This document shows positions 6,817 to 12,811 of a stretch of 12,955 bases of DNA, piece by piece; the stretch's first letter is position 1; every line of letters starts with the position of its first letter. This DNA comes from Candidatus Baldrarchaeum yapensis. Its GTDB lineage: Archaea; Asgardarchaeota; Baldrarchaeia; Baldrarchaeales; Baldrarchaeaceae. Location: positions 1 through 12,955 of the forward strand of contig JAEOSH010000057.1 in NCBI GenBank assembly GCA_016840465.1. Reading direction: 5' to 3'. The translations under genes were made by a program, and so were the position numbers. The notes beneath the pieces were generated by a model. It had not been told where the DNA came from. It was given only the letters and a program-made list of their open reading frames with translations, and ran no database searches.

Positions 6817-8204
6817 CATAACACCTCCTCTATTACCCTCCCCTCCATTGTTGGTGGCACGGAGATCCCCATGAGTTTTAAAACCGTGGGCGCAATATCA
6901 AGGATATTCACATCCACCCTTCTACCGTTTAGGTTTCTACGAGGGTCAAAAAAGATGAAAATTCCATCATAGTCGTGCACCGCATCATCGGGTCCCGTGT
7001 CATTTTCCGGCAGATAAAGGGTATTATGACCTATTGTTCCGGCGGACCTCCAGTAAAGGTCATCAAAGTAGACCATTAGGTCCGGCGGCTCCCCCTTACA
7101 AACGGGGTATAATTCCTCGGGCTTAAAGACCTTAGTGTTCCACTTTTCGCCATTCGGTCCCCTTATATTCAGAATTTTCCGCTTCAGTTCCTCCCTAACG
7201 CGCTCATAGTCTTCCGGATCTACAACTCCACTCTTTTCTCTTCCCTTCACATTTATGAAAATCCTCGCATAGTACCCACCCCATCCCCATGCGATAGTAT
7301 TTTCCCAGTCGACATCCGCCTTTTCGAGATCTGTGACCTTTTCGGGCCGCTTCTTCAGCTTCAGGTACCCCTCCTTTATCAACCACTCATTTATGCAGAA
7401 AGCCCCCTTCATCCTCTTCGCACCATGATCTGATACCACAAAAACCACAGTGTCATCGTCTATCAGCGATAGTATTTCTCCCACTTCTCGGTCGAGGTAC
7501 TTGTAGTAGTCCCTGATCACGTTTTCGTACTTCGTCCCCGGCTGGTAGAGATGATGCTCCTTATCAAAGAACTTCCAGAAGGCGTGTTGTATCCTGTCGA
7601 GACCTATCTCGACAAACATGAAGAAATCCCAGGGCTTCTCTGTCAGAAGGTACTTTATCACCTTAAACCTCTTCTCCGTCATTTCATATATTTCCCTTAG
7701 CACGGCATCCCTATCTTCTCGCCTGAAGGGCACATCTATTATGTACTCGCCCACTAGCCGCTCTATCTCCTCCTTAAGTTCTGGCGGATACGTGTACTCC
7801 CTCTTAGTGTCAGGAGTCATGAGGCAGGAAATCAGCCATCCATTGACGCGAGGCGGCGGATATGTTGGTGGGACACCAACGAGACAGACCTTCCTTCCTC
7901 TCTCACCTATGTAGTCCCATATCTTTTTCACTTTTATCGACCGAGATGATGGTAGAGATATCTCCGTGTACGAGTACCTCTTCCTGTGCCTAAACCCATA
8001 GAGCCCCAATCTTCCTGGATTAACACTCGTAACCATGACTATCCACGCAGGTATCGTTATAGGAGGATCGCAGGATCTCAATTTTCCATATGCTCCCCTC
8101 TCTATCAGCTCCCTCAGGTTCGGGAGATCTTCCCTGAATTGCTCGAAGACAAGTTGCGGAGCTGCGGCATCTAACCCGATTATCAAAACTTTCCTTCCAT
8201 TCAA
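6816..8204 (-). CDS. Type I phosphodiesterase / nucleotide pyrophosphatase (alkaline phosphatase superfamily)
   Basis: A metal-dependent phosphoryl- or sulfuryl-transfer hydrolase of 462 residues. The two-zinc alkaline phosphatase superfamily ligands can be traced: Asp12 (GLDAAAP), nucleophile Thr50 in PPITIPAW followed by TSVNPG, Asp203 and His207 (LDRIQHAFW), Asp259-His260 (VVSDHG) and His410 (AVHDYDGIFI). The family C terminus is LDIAPTVLKLMGISVP. There is no signal peptide, so it is probably cytosolic. The substrate is unknown. Lying between sat and APS kinase, it might act on a nucleotide by-product or a sulfated/phosphodiester compound made with PAPS, which is inference. The frame is open to 8246, overlapping sat, but TTG 8204 is chosen because an optimal Shine-Dalgarno lies six bases upstream and the Rossmann-like strand starts right after it. 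Confidence 0.9.
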   Translation of the reverse strand: MNGRKVLIIGLDAAAPQLVFEQFREDLPNLRELIERGAYGKLRSCDPPITIPAWIVMVTSVNPGRLGLYGFRHRKRYSYTEISLPSSRSIKVKKIWDYIGERGRKVCLVGVPPTYPPPRVNGWLISCLMTPDTKREYTYPPELKEEIERLVGEYIIDVPFRREDRDAVLREIYEMTEKRFKVIKYLLTEKPWDFFMFVEIGLDRIQHAFWKFFDKEHHLYQPGTKYENVIRDYYKYLDREVGEILSLIDDDTVVFVVSDHGAKRMKGAFCINEWLIKEGYLKLKKRPEKVTDLEKADVDWENTIAWGWGGYYARIFINVKGREKSGVVDPEDYERVREELKRKILNIRGPNGEKWNTKVFKPEELYPVCKGEPPDLMVYFDDLYWRSAGTIGHNTLYLPENDTGPDDAVHDYDGIFIFFDPRRNLNGRRVDVNILDIAPTVLKLMGISVPPTMEGRVIEEVL

Positions 8205-8210
8205 GATATG

Positions 8211-8220
8211 AACCTCCTTT
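8211..8220 (-). promoter_or_regulatory. Shine-Dalgarno site deciding the phosphodiesterase start
   Basis: Minus strand AAAGGAGGTT sits between the sat stop (8224-8226) and TTG 8204 with a six-base spacer. It rules out the longer frame starting inside sat. Confidence 0.85.
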
Positions 8221-8223
8221 CGG

Positions 8224-9372
8224 TCACTCCACAAATGGGTTTTCAAATTGGAAAATAGCCTCCGCCACCTCAGGCCTCATGAACTCTGGTGGCGGCGTTT
8301 TGCCGCTCCTTATCATCTCCCTAATCTTTGTTCCACTAAACCGCAACCTAAAGGACTCATCATGAGGGCACACTCTCTCATTGACAATTGCACCACACTT
8401 TCTGCAGTAAAAGAACTCTCTGAAGAAGAGAGGGGTTATCCCCAGATCCGGAAACTCCTTGAATATTTCCTGTGCCTCGTAAGGACCGTAGTAGTTTCCA
8501 ACCCCCGCGTGATCACGCCCAACTATAAAGTGCGTACACCCAAAGTTCTTCCTCATGATCGCATGATGAATAGCCTCCCGGGGACCCGCATACCGCATCT
8601 CATAACGCACTATACTCAAAACCGCAGACTCCCGGGGGTAATAATTTCTAAGGAGAACCTCGTAGGCCGATAGTATAACATCGTCCCTAAAATCGCCGCG
8701 CTTTTTCCTACCTATAACCGGATTTATGAAAAGACCATCCACGAAAACGAGTGCTGACTTCTGAAGGTACTCATGACCAAGATGAGGAACATTTCTTGTC
8801 TGAAATCCAACTACGGTCTTCCATCCCCTCTCCCTGAACAGCACCCGCGTCTCAACCGGCCTTAATGTGTATCTTTCAAAGGGGTTCGGTGGATCATTAA
8901 TGAGATCAACTCTGCCGCCGATCAAGTATTTTCCCATGGAGAAAACCTTCGCAACACCGGGATGTGCGAGATCTGTTGTCTTAAACACGCATCTCGCAAA
9001 TCTTTCCTTGTCATATACGTAAATCTCCTCAACATGCAACACTGCAACTGGAATGTCTTCATAATACAGCATCACATCGTCACCGGGCTCTATTCTTGCC
9101 GCGGTTTTCTCATCAATGTCTAGCACTATCGGAATCGTCCACGGAAGATCATTTGGCAGACGCATGTCATCTAGAACGCTCAGAAACTCCTCTTCTAACA
9201 TGAAACCCTCAAGTGGACTGTATACACCGTAAGCTATGTTCTCGGCATCGAATGCCCTTCCCTGATCAATATTCAACCTTTCGAACTCGTCTACCTCCTC
9301 CAATATTCTCTCTCGCCTCTTGGACGCAAGCACCCTGTTGACAAGCCTACCTCCATGTGGCCTCGATATCAT
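8224..9372 (-). CDS. sat: Sulfate adenylyltransferase (ATP sulfurylase)
   Basis: Converts ATP and sulfate to APS and pyrophosphate (or the reverse); cytosolic. At 382 residues it is the homo-oligomeric prokaryotic Sat type, without a C-terminal kinase domain. Active-site motifs are QTRNVPHLGHE (about 191-201), GRDHAGVG (about 285-292) and FSGTKIREMIRSGKTPP (about 345-361). A four-ligand zinc-type site is visible in CRKCG and VCPHD (Cys about 323, 326, 335; His about 337), as known in several Sat enzymes. ATG 9372 is preferred over GTG 9381 because GGGGTG (9379-9384) is six bases upstream; this site shares its first base with the TAG stop of the preceding gene, so translation is coupled. The adjoining APS kinase points to PAPS formation rather than dissimilation: no apr or dsr genes are visible. 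Confidence 0.97.
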   Translation of the reverse strand: MISRPHGGRLVNRVLASKRRERILEEVDEFERLNIDQGRAFDAENIAYGVYSPLEGFMLEEEFLSVLDDMRLPNDLPWTIPIVLDIDEKTAARIEPGDDVMLYYEDIPVAVLHVEEIYVYDKERFARCVFKTTDLAHPGVAKVFSMGKYLIGGRVDLINDPPNPFERYTLRPVETRVLFRERGWKTVVGFQTRNVPHLGHEYLQKSALVFVDGLFINPVIGRKKRGDFRDDVILSAYEVLLRNYYPRESAVLSIVRYEMRYAGPREAIHHAIMRKNFGCTHFIVGRDHAGVGNYYGPYEAQEIFKEFPDLGITPLFFREFFYCRKCGAIVNERVCPHDESFRLRFSGTKIREMIRSGKTPPPEFMRPEVAEAIFQFENPFVE

Positions 9373-9383
9373 ATTACACACCC

Positions 9384-9617
9384 CTAAAGGTATCCAAGCG
9401 CCTTGAGTTTCTGCTTTATCCTCTCAACATCTTCCTCGGTAAACGGTTCGGAGGATCGCTCTGCCTCGTGCATCGCAACTATTTCCCTCAGAACATACGT
9501 CACATAATCGCTCACGCTCTTAAATCCCGTGTCTTTGATCAGATCCTTTATTCTCTCATAGAGAGATACTGGTATCGACACTGTTGTGTATTTTCTGCGT
9601 TGCTTCTCTTCATTCAC
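9384..9617 (-). CDS. Ribbon-helix-helix (CopG/MetJ-like) regulator, first gene of the sulfate-activation operon (RHH1)
   Basis: A 77-residue protein. The basic N terminus (EEKQRRKYTTVSIP) has the alternating pattern of an RHH DNA-contacting strand, followed by helix VSLYERIKDLIKDTG, then FKSVSDYVTYVLREIV, then a charged tail with TEEDVERIKQKLKALGYL. It is probably a dimeric transcription factor. As the operon's first gene with palindromic AT-rich DNA just upstream, autoregulation of the operon is a reasonable inference. The frame extends to TTG 9653, but GTG 9617 has AAGGGGAG (9626-9633) eight bases upstream and yields the compact RHH length. The extension would also run into the promoter side. 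It shares the LGYL ending with the last gene of the operon. Confidence 0.82.
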   Translation of the reverse strand: MNEEKQRRKYTTVSIPVSLYERIKDLIKDTGFKSVSDYVTYVLREIVAMHEAERSSEPFTEEDVERIKQKLKALGYL

Positions 9618-9659
9618 CTTGAAAACTCCCCTTGCCCGACCGTGTAATGCCAAATCGTC

Positions 9660-9720
9660 ATGGAACGGAATTAATTACTGATAATTATACAATAATTAAT
9701 TATATGTAATTAAATCTTTC
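9660..9720 (-). promoter_or_regulatory. AT-rich promoter/operator region of the six-gene operon
   Basis: This stretch is almost entirely A and T. It contains three TAATTA-centred elements: ATTAATTA at 9670-9677, the perfect 12-base palindrome ATAATTAATTAT at 9692-9703, and TAATTA at 9707-9712. Several overlapping TATA-like sequences make the actual box uncertain. Repeated palindromes next to an RHH gene are consistent with an operator. No other gene start uses this region. Confidence 0.5.
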
Positions 9721-9862
9721 CCCTCCTTGACACTCGGACAAAAACCTCTACTCGTTCAGTTGCTAATTCCGTAAAAGTTCTCATTACATCGATGGAAAAG
9801 TGAAATTCCACGAGCAACTTACATGCCGAATATGGAATTTGAAAAGAAGAAAGACATGCAAG
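9721..9862. other. Spacer between the operon promoter and tRNA-Gly
   Basis: No gene seen. The right end (9841-9858) is pyrimidine-rich on the minus strand, just past the tRNA 3' end, and probably stops tRNA transcription. Confidence 0.4.
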
Positions 9863-9940
9863 TGGTGCGGCCGCCGGGATTTGAACCCGGGTTACCGGCT
9901 CGGAAGGCCGGTGTCCTAGTCCAGGCTAGACGACGGCCGC
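9863..9940 (-). tRNA. tRNA-Gly, anticodon UCC
   Basis: The minus strand folds as a full cloverleaf. The acceptor stem GCGGCCG (9940-9934) pairs with CGGCCGC (9873-9867) and the discriminator base is A (9866). The anticodon stem is CCGGC/GCCGG with loop CTTCCGA, giving anticodon TCC (glycine, GGA codons). The T arm is CCGGG-TTCAAAT-CCCGG. The CCA end is encoded (9865-9863). No intron is present. A TATA-like AATTTTTAAA lies at 9981-9972, about 25 bases before an expected start and some 30 bases before the mature 5' end. Confidence 0.97.
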
Positions 9941-9966
9941 ATCATGTGCATAATTATTTCAAGGCA

Positions 9967-9988
9967 GTGAGTTTAAAAATTTACTCAC
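9967..9988 (-). promoter_or_regulatory. tRNA-Gly TATA box inside a small inverted repeat
   Basis: The TATA-like AATTTTTAAA (9981-9972) is flanked by GTGAGT (9967-9972) and ACTCAC (9983-9988), a 6-bp inverted repeat. Position relative to the tRNA fits an archaeal promoter; the meaning of the repeat is unknown. Confidence 0.45.
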
Positions 9989-10108
9989 ATGAACCATCCG
10001 GATCATTTGAACGTAGAAAACGAGTATCGCTACCGGATGACAACACCACATTTGGAGTTGTTCATCTTTTAGAGCCAGCCGACCAAGGTCTATTGCTAGT
10101 GGAAGGAT
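9989..10108. other. Spacer with further inverted repeats
   Basis: No gene seen. CATCCGG (9995-10001) pairs with CCGGATG (10033-10039), and ACAAC (10040-10044) with GTTGT (10057-10061). This is downstream of the candidate RNA on the minus strand and upstream of the tRNA promoter. Confidence 0.4.
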
Positions 10109-10137
10109 GAAAAATAAAAAATGCCCCTTCGAGGGGC
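10109..10137 (-). terminator. Hairpin plus T-run ending the candidate RNA
   Basis: On the minus strand GCCCCTCGAAGGGGC (10137-10123) is itself a hairpin, and is followed by ATTTTTTATTTTT, which resembles an intrinsic terminator. Its strand can alternatively pair with the 5' end of the RNA as P1. Confidence 0.65.
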
Positions 10138-10284
10138 AGAACTGATCCGCTACCTTCCGTGGCTCCTCAGGGCCCCAGCCCCTTGGAACCCCGGAAGTTC
10201 ACGGATCTTTGAGCCACCTCTCTGCAGAGTCCTCTCGGACCCTACAGTTTGGTGGCACCGTTCCGCCCCTCGAAGGGGCATTTA
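10109..10284 (-). ncRNA. Candidate orphan structured RNA: three-way junction closed by a long helix
   Basis: The minus strand folds into three helices. P1 closes the molecule: 10265-10282 pairs perfectly with 10120-10137 (18 bp), and extends outward by two A-U and inward by five pairs including one G·U (25 bp in all). P2 is GCCACC/GGUGGC (10256-10251 with 10218-10213), a 3x3 internal loop AAA/AGA, then 11 bp (10247-10237 with 10232-10222, two wobbles) capped by GAGA. P3 is GAUCCG/CGGAUC (10207-10202, 10149-10144), CUUCCG/CGGAAG (10197-10192, 10159-10154), GGUUCC/GGAGCC (10190-10185, 10166-10161) and AGGG/CCCU. The wobble pairs would be A·C mismatches on the other strand, so minus is the transcript. 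A TATA-like TTTATTA lies about 25 bases upstream and a T-rich run follows the last helix. It matches no RNA family I know; SRP and RNase P motifs are absent. No protein gene follows directly. Confidence 0.75.
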
Positions 10285-10300
10285 TTACTATAGTGCAGGG

Positions 10301-10314
10301 GTCTAATAAACTTT
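10301..10314 (-). promoter_or_regulatory. TATA-like box of the candidate RNA
   Basis: Minus strand AAAGTTTATTAGAC; the TTTATTA core (10310-10304) is about 25 bases before the first base of the closing helix (10282-10284), which is normal archaeal TATA-to-start spacing. Confidence 0.6.
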
Positions 10315-10440
10315 TGTATTACTCAACGACTAAGAGAACAAATTTTTATTTTTGTAAAAATGATGCTTGTCATATGCAAAAGTTTATGGTTAATAAATGT
10401 TGACGAAGAAAATTTCGCATGTAATAAAGGAGTAGTGCTG

Positions 10441-11484
10441 TCACGTTGATGCATATCCTCCGTATTTGAATTCTATTTCTCTGTTCAGTATCTGGCAGGC
10501 GAGTGTGGACTTCTGATAGGCTCTTTCCATCTCGATTTCACAATTCCGTCCATATAACGTAATTATGATTTTGTTTTCGAGGGGTTGCACAGATATTTCC
10601 TCTACATTTTGCTCTTGTGAGTAGTCCAAGGCATCGGATATTCTTAATAGTGCTGACAGTTTTACTATAGTGTCCTTGAATTCCTCCTGAAGTTTATTAT
10701 TCTCACGGGGGTCTCCCGCCTTTGTACGGTGATACAATGCGACCCATTTGATAATTTCCACATCTGATGAGGACAGCACTCCTTTTATCGTTTCTTTCTC
10801 CTTTTCTATTAGGTTAAAAGTATGGATGTGGTGATGTGCTTCATCCACTTGGACTCCTATATCGTGGAGGACGGACGCAAATATTAGATGTCTTAAGGTG
10901 TCCTCTTTCAAATCGAGTTGTGCTTTTAATCCGTCAAACAGCATAATTGAGAGTTCAGCAACTCTAGCCGCATGCTCTATGCCTCTTCCGTAGTTATACT
11001 TTTCAGCAAGCTGAAGCACCGTTTCTATTTCGCGAGATTGAGCGACTGATATGAGCCTCTCGAAGAGTTGCAGCGTTCTTTCCTGCTTCCAAGATTCAGG
11101 AAACAGCAAGATGTCCTTTGCCACCTCATCACACGCCTCTTCGAAACTCTTTTTTCCGAAAAGCATGAGGTATGCTGCGGCAATTGTTCTACTCCTGCCA
11201 ATTCCGCCGTGACAGTGTACAAGCACCTTCTTCTTGTTTCTTATTTTATCAGCAATCCACGAAACTATCTTATAGAGCTGTAGCAGGTTGGGGGCTCCAA
11301 AATCAGGCACTGGAGTATGGAGCACTTCGACTCCATGTTTTTTCCACAGTATTGGGTCATATGTGAGTTCATAGGGCTGCACTAGGATGATCACAGCATC
11401 GAATTCTTCCGAGAGGGATGGAATCTCGCGCTTGGATGGTTGAGGGGAAGTTGCAAGTTTACCCTTTATTATCCAGTTGCACAT
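10441..11484 (-). CDS. Dual-specificity phosphatase fused to a Ppx/GppA-like HD domain
   Basis: A 347-residue cytosolic two-domain protein. Residues about 1-150 are a cysteine-based dual-specificity/tyrosine phosphatase: the WIIKGKLATSPQP opening seen in archaeal members, general acid Asp61 (PVPDFGAP), and P-loop HCHGGIGRSR with Cys91 and Arg97. Residues about 165-345 are an HD-type domain like the C-terminal half of exopolyphosphatase/GppA: His171 (IEHAARVAELS), His207-Asp208 (ASVLHDIG), HHHIHTFNLI (about 217-226), ALYHR, and LLRISDALD. The usual Ppx/GppA N-terminal phosphatase fold is absent and replaced by the DSP domain. The substrate is unknown; a phosphoprotein, polyphosphate or nucleotide are possibilities. 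The frame opens at GTG 11502, but ATG 11484 has AAGGTGAT seven bases upstream. It is divergent from the next gene, 68 bases away. Confidence 0.85.
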   Translation of the reverse strand: MCNWIIKGKLATSPQPSKREIPSLSEEFDAVIILVQPYELTYDPILWKKHGVEVLHTPVPDFGAPNLLQLYKIVSWIADKIRNKKKVLVHCHGGIGRSRTIAAAYLMLFGKKSFEEACDEVAKDILLFPESWKQERTLQLFERLISVAQSREIETVLQLAEKYNYGRGIEHAARVAELSIMLFDGLKAQLDLKEDTLRHLIFASVLHDIGVQVDEAHHHIHTFNLIEKEKETIKGVLSSSDVEIIKWVALYHRTKAGDPRENNKLQEEFKDTIVKLSALLRISDALDYSQEQNVEEISVQPLENKIIITLYGRNCEIEMERAYQKSTLACQILNREIEFKYGGYAST

Positions 11485-11491
11485 TTGTATC

Positions 11492-11499
11492 ATCACCTT
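11492..11499 (-). promoter_or_regulatory. Shine-Dalgarno site deciding the DSP-HD start
   Basis: Minus strand AAGGTGAT lies seven bases before ATG 11484. The alternatives GTG 11502 and ATG 11493 overlap it or have no site upstream. Confidence 0.65.
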
Positions 11500-11552
11500 C
11501 ACTGTTAGGGGGTCTTAAACGTTGTAGGGCGCACGTTATATTGGGGATGAGG

Positions 11553-11834
11553 ATGAAATCTAAAACTGACGATTTAAGGGAGAAGGTTATGGCTGCGATT
11601 TCTACGTATAACAGGTACCATGGTGTCGAGGCTCATGCGAGGCTGCTCGAAATGCAAGAGGATTTGATAATTGTGGAAATATCTGGCAGTTTTTGCGCGA
11701 CGTGCGCGCCGGAGGAGTATCCGATCGATCTTCTTTGCGAGTTTATGGATCAGTTAGGGAGGGACGTTGTTTTGGAGTCGGTGGAAATAGACAATGAGGG
11801 AGGACGTGCGATTGCGAAGTATAGGGTTCTCTGA
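11553..11834 (+). CDS. Small NifU-like CxxC protein
   Basis: A 93-residue protein with helix 1 (about 6-22), strands VEAHARLLEMQ and LIIVEISGSF, then CATC (Cys48, Cys51), helix YPIDLLCEFMDQLG, and strand VVLESVEID. This order and the Cys pair at the end of the second strand resemble the NifU C-terminal/FSCA domain that holds or delivers Fe-S clusters, although the sequence after the Cys pair is not typical. I infer a metal-cluster or thiol role with limited confidence. The open frame extends back to 11418, but that part overlaps the divergent DSP-HD gene and is rejected. Of two close ATGs (11547 and 11553), the second has GGGG (11543-11546) at a usable distance. It ends four bases from the stop of the convergent P-loop gene. 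Confidence 0.65.
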   Translation: MKSKTDDLREKVMAAISTYNRYHGVEAHARLLEMQEDLIIVEISGSFCATCAPEEYPIDLLCEFMDQLGRDVVLESVEIDNEGGRAIAKYRVL

Positions 11835-11838
11835 AAAA

Positions 11839-12723
11839 TTAGCGGAGGTAGGTTTCGAGGATTTCTTCGAGGATCGGGAAGTAGTGTTTGGCAAGGGCAT
11901 TGCCGTTCTTCAGAAGAGAATGAGGTACGGGGCGCATATTGAATACTTTGGTGGGAGTCGACTCGGATGCTATCATGGAGAATGTGCATAGGTGGGGGTT
12001 GGGGTTTTTAAGGACAGCCTCGAAGAACTCTTTTGGTTCGTATGTCATTATATACGCGGGAGACACCGATATTACGACGGTTGCATGTCTCACTTCGTTG
12101 CAAGGGTACACGCTGTCGTTGAAGCTTTCTATCACTATGACATCCGGCTCGTATGTCACTAACTTGGAGAATGCGGATGATGTTGCAATAGAGTAGTATT
12201 TTTTGTGAAGTTTTAGGAATTCGTATTCGCTTTTGATAGTGATGAACCTGTCTTTCCCTATAATTTCTATTATGTCGGGTGTTGGCTTGAATAGCAGTTT
12301 CGACTGGCGGCAGTAGAAGACGTGCTCGGGTTTTTCATTCCAAAGTGAGAACCTTCCGGCGTAAAACCACGTGAAGGGGCTGGTAGTCACTAGGGTGCTT
12401 CTGGTATCCATCGGGTATTTAGCGAGGAATTCCATGTTTGGTATCGACATCAGCATATCTGCCGGGTTGATTGCTTCTATTGGTATGTTTCTTTCGGGTC
12501 CTTTGCTTTCACGCCAAAGTTCGAACGCATCTTGGGAGATTATATTCCTCATCCGGACGCATTGGAGGTAGTGGTCGTACTGCCACCAAATGCTGTGTGC
12601 AGAGAGCGGTTTAAACGGAATTACGGTTATTCCCTTGGACAGCAGAAATGCTATGAGCGTGCGACAGAATGTCGTCTTTCCCGAGTTTTCCGGGAGGGTT
12701 CCACAAATGAATACTGTTTTCAT
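11839..12723 (-). CDS. BioD/CobQ-like P-loop protein, function unknown
   Basis: A 294-residue soluble protein. The N terminus MKTVFICGTLPENSGKTT (Gly8 to Thr17) followed by a helix and VIPFKPLSAHS is the pattern of the dethiobiotin synthetase/CobQ/MinD group of P-loop proteins, which have a longer GT-x-x-x-N-x-GKT loop and a PFKP stretch. VIVIESFND (195-203) sits at the end of a strand, where that group has its second acidic motif. A WWQYDHYLQC segment and several Cys/His (Cys55, Cys138, Cys208) are notable. There is no glutamine amidotransferase domain and no recognisable BioD active site beyond the P-loop, so the reaction is unknown. The frame extends to 12807, but ATG 12723 is chosen: the P-loop strand starts there and GTGAT lies about six bases upstream. 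TTAATATTAAATG (about 12755-12743) may be its promoter. Confidence 0.75.
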   Translation of the reverse strand: MKTVFICGTLPENSGKTTFCRTLIAFLLSKGITVIPFKPLSAHSIWWQYDHYLQCVRMRNIISQDAFELWRESKGPERNIPIEAINPADMLMSIPNMEFLAKYPMDTRSTLVTTSPFTWFYAGRFSLWNEKPEHVFYCRQSKLLFKPTPDIIEIIGKDRFITIKSEYEFLKLHKKYYSIATSSAFSKLVTYEPDVIVIESFNDSVYPCNEVRHATVVISVSPAYIMTYEPKEFFEAVLKNPNPHLCTFSMIASESTPTKVFNMRPVPHSLLKNGNALAKHYFPILEEILETYLR

Positions 12724-12811
12724 CGAGACATCACACGCAGTTGCACATTTAATATTAACGTTCCCAGCAACTGGAGGCTGTTTCATAAATAAATTCAACA
12801 TAAACACTCAT

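Noticed and set aside
8248-8673. A 141-codon plus-strand ORF
   Set aside because: Antisense shadow of sat, whose catalytic motifs are intact in this interval.
9670-9712. CRISPR-like repeats
   Set aside because: The TAATTA elements are short, unevenly spaced and within AT-rich promoter DNA; no spacers are present.
9823-10110. A 95-codon plus-strand ORF containing RPPGFEPG
   Set aside because: It is the antisense translation of tRNA-Gly, a well-known false protein in annotations.
10120-10282. A miniature transposable element with 18-bp terminal inverted repeats
   Set aside because: No target-site duplication is visible, the interior forms matching helices with strand-specific wobble pairs, and a promoter and T-run fit an RNA gene. 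A second genomic copy would reopen the question.
10121-10306. A 61-codon plus-strand ORF
   Set aside because: It runs antisense through the structured RNA, has no Shine-Dalgarno site and no protein-like pattern.
11418-11552. N-terminal extension of the CxxC protein
   Set aside because: It overlaps the divergent DSP-HD start, has no Shine-Dalgarno site, and lies outside the predicted fold.
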